64,000 nucleotides of DNA from JBDHWG01 sp046328505 (GTDB lineage Bacteria; Chloroflexota; Anaerolineae; Epilineales; JAHCIE01). Positions within the stretch are counted from its first letter, which is position 1; each line of letters opens with the position of its first letter. The notes under the pieces were generated by a model, which worked only from the letters and a program-made list of their open reading frames with translations, was not told where the DNA came from and made no database searches. This document shows, in pieces, positions 1 to 7,667 of the stretch. The stretch is from NCBI GenBank assembly GCA_046328505.1, contig JAXLWL010000004.1:744001-808000 (forward strand), read 5' to 3'. A program made the translations under genes and the position numbers.

Positions 1-2208
1 TGGGAATTGGTCGGCCTGTGCTCCTACCTCTTGATTAGCTTCTGGTTCTCCGAGACGGCTAATGCTGACGCGGGCCGCAAGGCGTTCATCGTCAACCGCA
101 TCGGCGACTTCGGCTTTGCCCTGGGCATCATGGCGATCTTCGCCGTGTTCGGTACCCTGAACTTCACGGAAGTGTTCGAGCGTGCGCCCCAGGTGTTGCC
201 TTACGGCGGCTTTGTCGTCACGGCCATCACCCTGCTGTTGTTCGTCGGCGCGGTCGGCAAGTCGGCGCAGATTCCGCTGTTCATCTGGCTGCCTGACGCC
301 ATGGCCGGCCCGACGCCTGTCTCGGCGCTTATCCATGCCGCCACCATGGTCACCGCGGGTGTGTACATGATTACCCGCGCCAACGTGCTCTATAGCTTGG
401 CGCCGACAACGGAGGCGGTGGTCGCGACGATTGGCATCGCCACCGCTGTGATCGCCGGTTTCATCGCGATTACGCAGGTGGATATCAAGCGCGTGTTGGC
501 CTACTCTACGGTCAGCCAGCTCGGACTCATGGTGCTGGGTGTGGGTGTCGGCGGCTATGCCGCGGGCATGTTCCACCTGTTTACTCACGCCTTCTTCAAG
601 GCGCTGCTCTTCCTCGCCGCCGGCGCGGTGATGCACTCCCTGGTCAGCCCGGAGAACCCCCACGGCGAGCAGGACATGCGCCGTATGGGTGGCCTACGCC
701 GCTACATTCCCTGGACCTCGACGACATTCATTATCGGAGCGCTGGCCCTGGCCGCGCTGTTCCCCTTCGCCGGCTTTTGGAGCAAGGATGACATTCTGCG
801 CGACGCGTTCGCGCGCGGCGGCTACTTCACATTCCTCGGCGTGTTCGGTCTGCTGGTAACAGCCTTCACCGCTTTCTACTCGATGCGCCAGATCGGCATG
901 GTGTTCTTCGGGCCAGAACACTGGCGCGAGAAGCCGGCTGAGCCGCATGCCGCTCACGGCGCGCCCGGCGTTGCGCCGGCTGCCGCAGCGGCGGCAGTGG
1001 CCGCGGCTCCCGCGCCAACGGCTGCGCCACCACCGCCTGCGGCTCCCGCGCCTAGCGCGCCAGCCGAGCCAGCGCCGGGTGAGAAGCCGAAGCGGCCCCG
1101 CCCCGGCCAGGCGGCCGCGCCCCCGTCTGCCGCACCGTCTGAGCCTGCCGCACCGTCTGAGCCCACGCCACCTGCTGCTGAGGCCCCGGCGGCAACGCCG
1201 AGCGCGGCGCCAGGCGAGAAGCCCAAGCGCCCGCGTCCGGGCCAGGCATTGAGCGCCACCCCACCCGCTGCACCATCGGCGAGTGAATCGGTCACGCCGC
1301 CCGCGCCTGAGCCGGCGGCTCCTGAAGCGCCCGCGGCGGAAACGCCGAGCGCAGCGTCGGGCGAGAAGCCGAAGCGGCCCCGCCCCGGCCAGGCAGCCGC
1401 AGCTCCTGTCACGCCCGCGGTCAGCGAGCCGGCTCCGGCCGCTCCTGAGACGCCCGCGGCTGATGCGTCCGGCGAAAAGCCGCGGCGGCCACGCCCGGGT
1501 CAGGCCCCGGCTGTACCCGCGGTTGCGGCTGGCGCTGCTGCTGCTGCTGCACCGCCGGCTCCTGAGAGTGTCGCTGCTGTCGAGACGCACGCGCCGGCCA
1601 GCACCGCCCACGAAGCGCACGGCGGCCACGACGACCATCACGGCCAGCCCCACGAGTCGCCGTGGAGCATGGTCGGCCCGCTCGTCATCCTGGCGATTGG
1701 CGCGGCGGTCGCTGGTTTCGCGGGCCCAGCCCTGACCGAATGGCTCGACCCGATGATCTACCGGCCGGAAGTCGTTCCCTTCGAGGCGCTGGAGATCGCG
1801 CCGATCATCACGATCATTCTCAGCCAGATCGTCGTCATCCCGACGCTTCTGTTCGCGATGTCCGTGTATCGGGTGCCCCTGTTCGGCATCAAGCTGCCAC
1901 AGGTGACGACGCCCGAAGCCCTGGGCGCGCGCTTCCGGACCCTCTACCGCTGGTCGCTGGACAAGCTGTACTGGGACGAGGCGTATCACAAGGTCTTCGT
2001 CGCGCCGTTCACGGCCGCCGCTGCCTGGCTTGCCGCCAGGTTCGACCACGGCATCATCGATGGTGTTGTCAATTGGGTTGGGCGCGGGACGCTGAGCTTT
2101 GGCAACTGGCTGCGCCGCGGTCAGACGGGCTACGTGAGGAACTACGCGGTGACGATGCTGGCCGGCGTCGTCGTGCTGCTCGTGTGGTTCTTCTTCGCCC
2201 GCCGCTAA
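1..2208 (+). CDS. nuoL: NADH-quinone oxidoreductase subunit L (5' end outside window), with a large Pro/Ala/Lys-rich loop insertion
   Basis: Antiporter-like membrane subunit of complex I that takes part in proton translocation. The reading frame is already open at base 1, so the true start lies upstream. Family motifs are plain: GKSAQIPLFIWLPDAMAGPTPVSAL-type residues at about 250-330 and the SKDDIL segment near 785-800 that carries the channel lysine. After the helix ending near base 915 the protein enters a low-complexity stretch of about 240 residues (about 935-1650) before the His-rich HESPW segment where the normal sequence resumes with three more hydrophobic helices. In ordinary NuoL this loop is a few tens of residues. 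Using the known NuoL topology, the loop would lie on the cytoplasmic side (inference). The frame stays intact through it. nuoM follows 19 bases later. Confidence 0.96.
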   Translation, partial: WELVGLCSYLLISFWFSETANADAGRKAFIVNRIGDFGFALGIMAIFAVFGTLNFTEVFERAPQVLPYGGFVVTAITLLLFVGAVGKSAQIPLFIWLPDAMAGPTPVSALIHAATMVTAGVYMITRANVLYSLAPTTEAVVATIGIATAVIAGFIAITQVDIKRVLAYSTVSQLGLMVLGVGVGGYAAGMFHLFTHAFFKALLFLAAGAVMHSLVSPENPHGEQDMRRMGGLRRYIPWTSTTFIIGALALAALFPFAGFWSKDDILRDAFARGGYFTFLGVFGLLVTAFTAFYSMRQIGMVFFGPEHWREKPAEPHAAHGAPGVAPAAAAAAVAAAPAPTAAPPPPAAPAPSAPAEPAPGEKPKRPRPGQAAAPPSAAPSEPAAPSEPTPPAAEAPAATPSAAPGEKPKRPRPGQALSATPPAAPSASESVTPPAPEPAAPEAPAAETPSAASGEKPKRPRPGQAAAAPVTPAVSEPAPAAPETPAADASGEKPRRPRPGQAPAVPAVAAGAAAAAAPPAPESVAAVETHAPASTAHEAHGGHDDHHGQPHESPWSMVGPLVILAIGAAVAGFAGPALTEWLDPMIYRPEVVPFEALEIAPIITIILSQIVVIPTLLFAMSVYRVPLFGIKLPQVTTPEALGARFRTLYRWSLDKLYWDEAYHKVFVAPFTAAAAWLAARFDHGIIDGVVNWVGRGTLSFGNWLRRGQTGYVRNYAVTMLAGVVVLLVWFFFARR
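1078..1503 (+). repeat. Four in-frame copies of an 11-residue basic repeat inside nuoL
   Basis: The motif GEKPKRPRPGQ occurs at 1078-1110, 1213-1245 and 1360-1392, and as GEKPRRPRPGQ at 1471-1503. The copies are separated by Ala/Pro/Glu-rich spacers of unequal length (periods 135, 147 and 111 bases). Copies 1 and 3 are nearly identical in DNA while copies 2 and 4 use different synonymous codons. Each unit has net charge about +3. Confidence 0.95.
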
Positions 2209-2227
2209 CACTACTACTGAGGTCGCC

Positions 2228-3742
2228 ATGACCACGTCTAACGTATTCGGCTTCCCGCTACTAAGCCTGGTGATCTTCATGCCGCTGATCGCGGCGGTTG
2301 GCGTCGCGTTCATCCCGCGGCGTAACGCCAGTGTCATTCGCGGCGCGACGCTCGTGTTCACCATCGTCGTCTTCCTGGTGTCGCTGTTGTTCTACGCGGA
2401 CTTCGATTGGACGGCGCGGGGCTTCCAGTTCGTCGATGTCATCGCCTGGCTGCCGCAACTGGGCATCTCATACCTCGTCGGCCTGGACGGCATCAGCATG
2501 CCGCTGGTCATCCTGACGACGCTCCTGACCGCCATCGCCGTCTCCGCGGCGTGGCCGGTCGAGACGCGGGTCAAGGAGTTCATGATCTGCATGCTCATCC
2601 TGGAGACGGGCATGCTCGGTGTGTTCGCTGGCCTCGACCTGTTCCTCTTCTTCGTGTTCTTCGAGGCCGCGCTGATCCCAATGTACCTGCTGATCGGCGC
2701 GTGGGGTGGGCCGCGGCGCATCTACGCGGCAGTCAAGTTCATCATCTACACCATGGCGGGCAGCGCTTTCCTGCTCATCGCCATTATCGCGCTCGCCGTC
2801 GTCCATAACTCTCTGACAGGTAAGCTGACCTTCAGCCTCCTGGAGTTGATCGGGACGCCGGTTGGCGGCACACTTGGCACGGTGCTGTTCCTGGCCTTCG
2901 CGTTCGCCTTCGCGATCAAGGTGCCGCTGTTCCCGCTACACACCTGGCTGCCGGACGCCCACGTGGAAGCGCCGACGGCGGGAAGCATCATCCTGGCCGG
3001 CGTCCTCCTGAAGATGGGTACGTACGGCCTGCTGCGCTTCAACCTGACGCTGTTTCCCGACGCGAGCGCCAACCTGGCCTGGCTCATGGCGGCGGTGGCA
3101 ATCATAGGCATCATCTACGGCGCGTGGGTGGCCTTCGCGCAGCGCGACGTGAAGAGCCTGGTCGCCTACTCGTCCATCAGCCACATGGGCTTCATCGTGC
3201 TCGGCATCTTCGCCTTGCGTGACGTCGGCGTCCAGGGCGCGGTGCTATACATGGTCAACCACGGCATCAGCACCGGCGCGTTGTTCTTGCTCGTCGGCTA
3301 CATCTACGAGCGCCGCCACACGCGCGACCTGGACGCGTTCGGCGGGCTGTGGAAGATCATGCCCCTGTACGGGATCCTGTTCATCATCACGACGTTCGCG
3401 TCCGCGGGGTTGCCCGGCCTGAATGGCTTCGTGGGTGAGTTTCTCACGATGCAGGGAGCGTTCCTGCACAACCCGATGTGGGCGGTGTTCGCCGCGTTGG
3501 GCGTCATCCTGAGCGCGATCTACCTGCTGCGCATGTTCCAGGGCATGTTCTTTGGCCCGGTGACGCACGAGGAGAACCGCCACCTGGCCGGTCTGTCGAG
3601 CCGCGAGGTCTTGACGGCGCTGCCGCTCGTTATCGCGATGTTCGTCCTGGGCATCTTTCCCAACCTGGTGCTGGGGCCGATGCAGGTGAGCGTAGCCCAG
3701 GTGCTGGATATCGTCGGGCGCGCAGTAGCGATGGCGCATTGA
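2228..3742 (+). CDS. nuoM: NADH-quinone oxidoreductase subunit M
   Basis: Second antiporter-like proton-pumping subunit of complex I, an integral membrane protein of 504 residues, the normal length. Diagnostic segments include FFEAALIPMYLLIGAWGG (with the conserved glutamate near residue 140), KVPLFPLHTWLPDAHVEAPT near residue 230 and AYSSISHMGFIVLG near residue 315. ATG at 2228 is preceded by GAGGT at a suitable distance. It follows nuoL closely and is clearly part of the same operon. The usual next gene, nuoN, is displaced by about 2 kb. Confidence 0.97.
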   Translation: MTTSNVFGFPLLSLVIFMPLIAAVGVAFIPRRNASVIRGATLVFTIVVFLVSLLFYADFDWTARGFQFVDVIAWLPQLGISYLVGLDGISMPLVILTTLLTAIAVSAAWPVETRVKEFMICMLILETGMLGVFAGLDLFLFFVFFEAALIPMYLLIGAWGGPRRIYAAVKFIIYTMAGSAFLLIAIIALAVVHNSLTGKLTFSLLELIGTPVGGTLGTVLFLAFAFAFAIKVPLFPLHTWLPDAHVEAPTAGSIILAGVLLKMGTYGLLRFNLTLFPDASANLAWLMAAVAIIGIIYGAWVAFAQRDVKSLVAYSSISHMGFIVLGIFALRDVGVQGAVLYMVNHGISTGALFLLVGYIYERRHTRDLDAFGGLWKIMPLYGILFIITTFASAGLPGLNGFVGEFLTMQGAFLHNPMWAVFAALGVILSAIYLLRMFQGMFFGPVTHEENRHLAGLSSREVLTALPLVIAMFVLGIFPNLVLGPMQVSVAQVLDIVGRAVAMAH

Positions 3743-3772
3743 CCAGTTTGGTACGCGCAAGATAACCGGAAT

Positions 3773-3829
3773 GTAGTAACGACTTCCAGTCGTTTCCTAG
3801 ACCGCAGAACGACTAAAGTCGTCACTACA
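3773..3829 (+). repeat. Imperfect inverted repeat (GACTT/AGTCG family)
   Basis: Left arm 3773-3794 and right arm 3808-3829 are near-complementary around the core CGACTT..AGTCG. A second, GC-richer member of the family is at 15011-15067. It fills most of the nuoM to DinB gap and may act as a hairpin at the end of the nuoM transcript. Confidence 0.75.
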
Positions 3830-3848
3830 TAAAAAGTACTTGAGACAA

Positions 3849-4352
3849 ATGCTTGAGCTTGATGGGAATGGCGGCGACCCACGGGAGCTGATGGCGCGGC
3901 TGGAGGCGGCGCGAGCCGAACTGCGAGCGGCCATCGCCGGGCTGTCGCCATCGCAGATGGACGCGGGGCATGTTCTGCCCGGATACACGGTCAAGGACTT
4001 GCTCGGAATCATCGCAGCGTGGGATCACGAGGCCTTGGCGGCCCTGGAAGCGTTCGGGCACGGGGATGCCAACTACCGCGTCGAGATTGACGACGTTGAG
4101 GCGTGGAACGCGCAGGTTCGAGACAGGCGCCGGCCCCTCGCGCCGATGCAGGTGCAGATGGATTGCCTGATGGTTCGCGGTGAGATCGTCTCGTTGCTCA
4201 CGCTGATGCCGCCGCACCTGTTCGAGCAGGAGATCGAGTATCCGTGGGGGGAGCGGGGAAGCGTGCGCCACCTCATCGAGGCATACATGATCGCGAATGA
4301 CAAGGAAAACTCGGCGGCGATTCGCGAGTGGCGAGCGCGGGAGGGCGTGTGA
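3849..4352 (+). CDS. DinB/DfsB-type four-helix-bundle protein
   Basis: A protein of about 167 residues. The segment RLEAARAELRAAIAGL and the later DLLGIIAAWDHEAL resemble the helical bundle of the DinB / ClbS-DfsB / mycothiol-dependent enzyme superfamily, in which histidines on the helices bind a metal and the proteins act in thiol transfer or detoxification. Function here is unknown. The start is uncertain: TTG 3840, ATG 3849 and ATG 3891 (with GGGAG only 3 bases away) are all in frame. It overlaps the next gene by four bases (GTGA), so the two are translationally coupled, and both belong to the same fold: a tandem pair. They sit in the middle of a nuo operon, which is not their usual place. 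Confidence 0.75.
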   Translation: MLELDGNGGDPRELMARLEAARAELRAAIAGLSPSQMDAGHVLPGYTVKDLLGIIAAWDHEALAALEAFGHGDANYRVEIDDVEAWNAQVRDRRRPLAPMQVQMDCLMVRGEIVSLLTLMPPHLFEQEIEYPWGERGSVRHLIEAYMIANDKENSAAIREWRAREGV

Positions 4353-4798
4353 CTGTCGACGGCAAGAGTCTCACAGGGGAACTAGGCGCGTCGCGGCTGG
4401 CTGTGCTGGATGCTCTGCGCCGCCTGCCGGAGGATGCCTGGGCGCCCGGCCAGTGGGTAGCGCGCGGAGTCGTCGCGCACCTGGCTGCCTGGGACGAGAT
4501 CAGCACCGTCTTTCTCAACGCGGCCGCGGCTGGCGCGCCGACGCCGCCCCTCGTGCCGGATGACGATGCCTTCAACGCCCAGGCGGTCGCCGAGGCCGAA
4601 TCGCTCTCGGCGGTGCAGGTCGTGCTACGTTTCCACGCCGCCCGCGCCGCGCTGGTTGCGGCGGTGAGTGGGCTTGACGCGGACATGAGCGTCGCGGTCC
4701 CCTGGGGAGGCCACGGGACGGTGCGCGAAGTGGTACTGGGGCTTGTTTCTCACGAGCGATACCATGTGGGCGAGCTGGCGACAGGCGGCGAGTCCTGA
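4349..4798 (+). CDS. DinB/DfsB-type four-helix-bundle protein (second of tandem pair)
   Basis: A 149-residue protein of the same superfamily as the preceding gene; HLAAWDEISTVFLN and the C-terminal HERYHVGEL segment provide the histidines expected in the metal site. GTG at 4349 is preferred over GTG 4328 because GGGAGG lies just upstream and the GTGA overlap with the previous stop is a classic coupled arrangement. Its exact reaction is not known. The proline dehydrogenase gene starts 15 bases after its stop. Confidence 0.75.
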   Translation: MTVDGKSLTGELGASRLAVLDALRRLPEDAWAPGQWVARGVVAHLAAWDEISTVFLNAAAAGAPTPPLVPDDDAFNAQAVAEAESLSAVQVVLRFHAARAALVAAVSGLDADMSVAVPWGGHGTVREVVLGLVSHERYHVGELATGGES

Positions 4799-4813
4799 CG
4801 GGGTGCACACGGC

Positions 4814-5746
4814 ATGATGCGCGGAACTCTTCTCTATCTATCTAATAATCGCGCTCTCCGCGCCTCGGCGGAGAACGTCGGCGTGGCGCAGCGCGCGGCC
4901 GGACGGTTCGTCGCCGGCACAACGATCGACGACGCTGTCACCACCGTGCGCCAGCTCAACCAGCAGAACATGCTGGCGACCCTCGACCACCTGGGCGAGG
5001 GTGTGGAGAGCGAGCTGGACGCGCGGAACGCGGCCCAGGAGTACGTTCGTCTGGTCGACAGCATCCAGCAGGCGGGGCTGCGCTCGAATGTGAGCCTGAA
5101 GCTGACCCACTTCGGCATCGACCTCAGCGACGACCTGGCCTTCGAGCTGGTGCGCTCTGTCGTGCAGCGGGCCGGAATGTACGGCAACTTCGTCCGCATG
5201 GACATGGAGAACCATCCCTACGTCGATAGAACCCTGAACCTGTATCGCCGGCTGCGCGCCAGCGGTCTGGACAACGTCGGCGTGGTGATCCAGTCGTATC
5301 TGTACCGCAGCCAGGACGATATTCGCGACCTGGTGGAGCTGGGGGCGCGTGTTCGCCTGTGCAAGGGCGCGTATCTCGAGCCGCCCGACGTCGCGTTCCC
5401 GCGCAAGGCCGACGTGGACGCGAACTACATCGGCCTGGCGAAGATGCTCCTGGCTCCTGGCGCCCTGGCCAAGGGTGTGTACCCGGCCTTCGCGACTCAC
5501 GACCCGGCGATGATCGAGGCCGTCAAGGCCTATACCGGAGAGAACAAGATCAGTCCGGGGCTTTACGAGTTTCAGATGCTGTACGGGGTGCGGCGCGACC
5601 TGCAGCGCGAGCTGGTGCAGCAGGGCTACCGCGTGCGCATCTACGTCCCGTTTGGCCGCGAGTGGTACCCGTACTTCATGCGCCGCCTGGCCGAACGGCC
5701 GGCCAACGTGATGTTCATTCTGCGCAACGTCGTTGCGGATCGTTAA
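4814..5746 (+). CDS. Proline dehydrogenase (monofunctional, FAD-dependent)
   Basis: Oxidises proline to pyrroline-5-carboxylate and passes electrons to quinone. It is 310 residues long, normal for the one-domain enzymes of Gram-positive and Thermus type. Recognised motifs are VRMDMEN, VIQSYLYRS, RLCKGAY, FATHD, EFQMLYG and the C-terminal WYPYFMRRLAERPAN, which form the FAD and substrate site of the TIM barrel. Two ATGs (4814, 4817) are adjacent and no strong Shine-Dalgarno is visible. The partner P5C dehydrogenase is not in the window. Its location between nuoM and nuoN could let a quinone-reducing dehydrogenase be co-expressed with complex I (inference). Confidence 0.94.
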   Translation: MMRGTLLYLSNNRALRASAENVGVAQRAAGRFVAGTTIDDAVTTVRQLNQQNMLATLDHLGEGVESELDARNAAQEYVRLVDSIQQAGLRSNVSLKLTHFGIDLSDDLAFELVRSVVQRAGMYGNFVRMDMENHPYVDRTLNLYRRLRASGLDNVGVVIQSYLYRSQDDIRDLVELGARVRLCKGAYLEPPDVAFPRKADVDANYIGLAKMLLAPGALAKGVYPAFATHDPAMIEAVKAYTGENKISPGLYEFQMLYGVRRDLQRELVQQGYRVRIYVPFGREWYPYFMRRLAERPANVMFILRNVVADR

Positions 5747-5809
5747 TTTTTCCCGTGCTCGCGTTGGCCCGCGCTGTTGGGCGGCGGACGCAGAGCCAAA
5801 GGTACGCCT

Positions 5810-7288
5810 ATGTTCACTGTGACAATGCCCACCGATGTCAGCTTCCTGCCGCTCCTGCCGTCGGCGCTCGTCGCCATCACGGCGATTGTCGTAATCCTGG
5901 CTGACATCTTCTTGCTCGACGCGGACCGGAAGCACTGGACGGCGTGGATCGCGCTCGTCGGCCTTGGCCTGGCGGCGCTGGTGACGCTCGCGATATACGG
6001 CGGTCTCGGCCACGCATCGATCCCGGCGTTCGGCGGGTTCATCGTCCTGGACGACTTTGCCATTTTCGTCGATATCCTCGTTATTGTGATCACGATGGTG
6101 GCGGTCCTCATGTCGGCGGAGTATCTGGTCGAGCAGGGTATCGAGCACGCTGAGTTCTACGTCCTGATGCTGTTCGCGGCGTCGGCGATGATGCTCATGG
6201 GCACCAGCGCCGAGCTTATCACCCTGTGGGTCAGCCTGGAGACCTTCTCGATCGCGCTCTACGTCCTGGCGGCATACGCGCGGCCCAAAGAGGAGAGCGA
6301 GGAAGCGGGCCTGAAGTACTTCTTCCTCGGCGCATTCGCGGGCGCGTTCCTACTCTACGGTATCGCGCTGCTCTACGCCGCGACCGGCACGACCACCCTG
6401 GAAGGCATCGGGCGCTTTGTCGAGACGAACGGCGCGGCGGCGCTCGGTAATGCGCTCCTTCTCCTCGGGCTCGGGCTTGTGCTCGTCGGGTTGAGCTTCA
6501 AGTCGGCGTTCGTCCCGTTCCACCAGTGGACGCCGGACGTCTACGAAGGCGCCCCGACGGCCGTGACGGCATTCATGGCGACGGCGACGAAGGCGGCGGC
6601 GTTTGCCGCCCTGCTGCGCGTCTTGCTCATCGCGTTCCCCGGCCCGCTCGTTCCGGCCTGGACGGTCGCCCTGGCGATCATCGCCGCGCTGACCATGCTC
6701 GGCGGCAACCTCATGGCCCTCGCCCAGACGAACATCAAGCGCATGCTGGCCTACTCGTCCATCGCCCAGGCGGGCTATGTTCTGGTCGCGGTCGTGGCAG
6801 GCTCCACCAACGCGGCGATGTTCTACCTGCTGGCCTACGCCATGATGACCCTCGGCGCGTTCGCCGTCATCATCTCGCTCAACAACTACGGCACCGAGAT
6901 GCTCGACATCGACAGCTACGCGGGCCTCGCCGGCCGCGCCCCCGGCCGCTCTCTGGCCCTGGCGCTGTTCATGTTCGCGCTGACCGGCTTCCCGCCACTG
7001 GCGGGCTTCGTCGGGAAGTGGTTCATCTTCAGTTCGGCGATCGCCACCGGATGGACATGGCTGGCGCTCATCGGCGCTCTCGCCAGCGTCATCTCGGCGG
7101 CCTACTACCTGCGTATCGTCGTGCTGATGTACATGCGCCCGGCCCCGGCCGAGGCGCAGCCGCTCGGCAGCCCAACAGGCGGCGCGGCGTGGGCCCTCGG
7201 TATCACCGCTGCGGCGGTGGTGTTGCTGGGCGTGTTCGCCTCGCCCATCCTGAACATGGCCCAGTCCACGCTGCTGGCGTTACGGTGA
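5810..7288 (+). CDS. nuoN: NADH-quinone oxidoreductase subunit N
   Basis: Third antiporter-like subunit of complex I, 492 residues. Family signatures are SFKSAFVPFHQWTPDVYEGAPT near residue 235, the FMATATKAAAFA helix, LAYSSIAQAGYVLV near residue 315 and GFPPLAGFVGKW near residue 395. ATG 5810 has AAAGGT upstream; an in-frame TTG at 5777 is less likely. nuoN is the last complex I gene seen and is followed by a repeat-containing gap. Confidence 0.96.
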   Translation: MFTVTMPTDVSFLPLLPSALVAITAIVVILADIFLLDADRKHWTAWIALVGLGLAALVTLAIYGGLGHASIPAFGGFIVLDDFAIFVDILVIVITMVAVLMSAEYLVEQGIEHAEFYVLMLFAASAMMLMGTSAELITLWVSLETFSIALYVLAAYARPKEESEEAGLKYFFLGAFAGAFLLYGIALLYAATGTTTLEGIGRFVETNGAAALGNALLLLGLGLVLVGLSFKSAFVPFHQWTPDVYEGAPTAVTAFMATATKAAAFAALLRVLLIAFPGPLVPAWTVALAIIAALTMLGGNLMALAQTNIKRMLAYSSIAQAGYVLVAVVAGSTNAAMFYLLAYAMMTLGAFAVIISLNNYGTEMLDIDSYAGLAGRAPGRSLALALFMFALTGFPPLAGFVGKWFIFSSAIATGWTWLALIGALASVISAAYYLRIVVLMYMRPAPAEAQPLGSPTGGAAWALGITAAAVVLLGVFASPILNMAQSTLLALR

Positions 7289-7375
7289 TCGAGGCGCTAG
7301 GAGCGCGGTGAATGGAAAGTTGAGGCGCGGTCGGGGCATCTGCCTGCCGCGCCTCGTTCGTCTGGGAGCAGGACC

Positions 7376-7496
7376 GTCATTGCGAGGCGGGCGATAGCCC
7401 GCCGACGCAATCTCACGGCGGGTAATAGCCGCGCTATTTCTGGACTCGACCGTCTGATGCAAGGGCGGGAGATTGCTTCGCTGCGCTCGCAATGAC
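7376..7496 (+). repeat. Interspersed palindromic element, family A (CATTGCGAG ... CTCGCAATG)
   Basis: About 120 bases bounded by GTCATTGCGAG and CTCGCAATGAC, with inner GCAATCTC / GAGATTGC arms. Related copies are at 12878-12996, 18813-19054 and, degenerate, 34127-34371. No protein is encoded. It occupies much of the gap after nuoN; the rest of 7289-7560 shows nothing I can name. Confidence 0.85.
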
Positions 7497-7573
7497 AGCC
7501 TTCCAGGTAACGAATTGGCGCTATTTCGGGCCGCGCGTGAAGAAATCCGCCGCTCTCGTGGCCGATTGTCCAC

Positions 7574-7602
7574 TTGTAACGCGCCGCGCTATGTTGTATT
7601 AT
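7574..7602 (+). promoter_or_regulatory. Probable sigma-70-like promoter
   Basis: TTGTAA (7574-7579), a 17-base spacer and TATTAT (7597-7602), 65 bases before the GTG of the Fe-S reductase gene. Confidence 0.55.
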
Positions 7603-7667
7603 AGGAAACGTACCTCCTCTCGCTCGGCGGGTGGTTGGCGCCGTCCTGATCCTAGAAGGAGCTCCTC

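Noticed and set aside
694..2364. Long open frame on the minus strand opposite nuoL
   Set aside because: It is opposite the high-GC nuoL repeats, Arg/Gly-rich, and has no family sequence.
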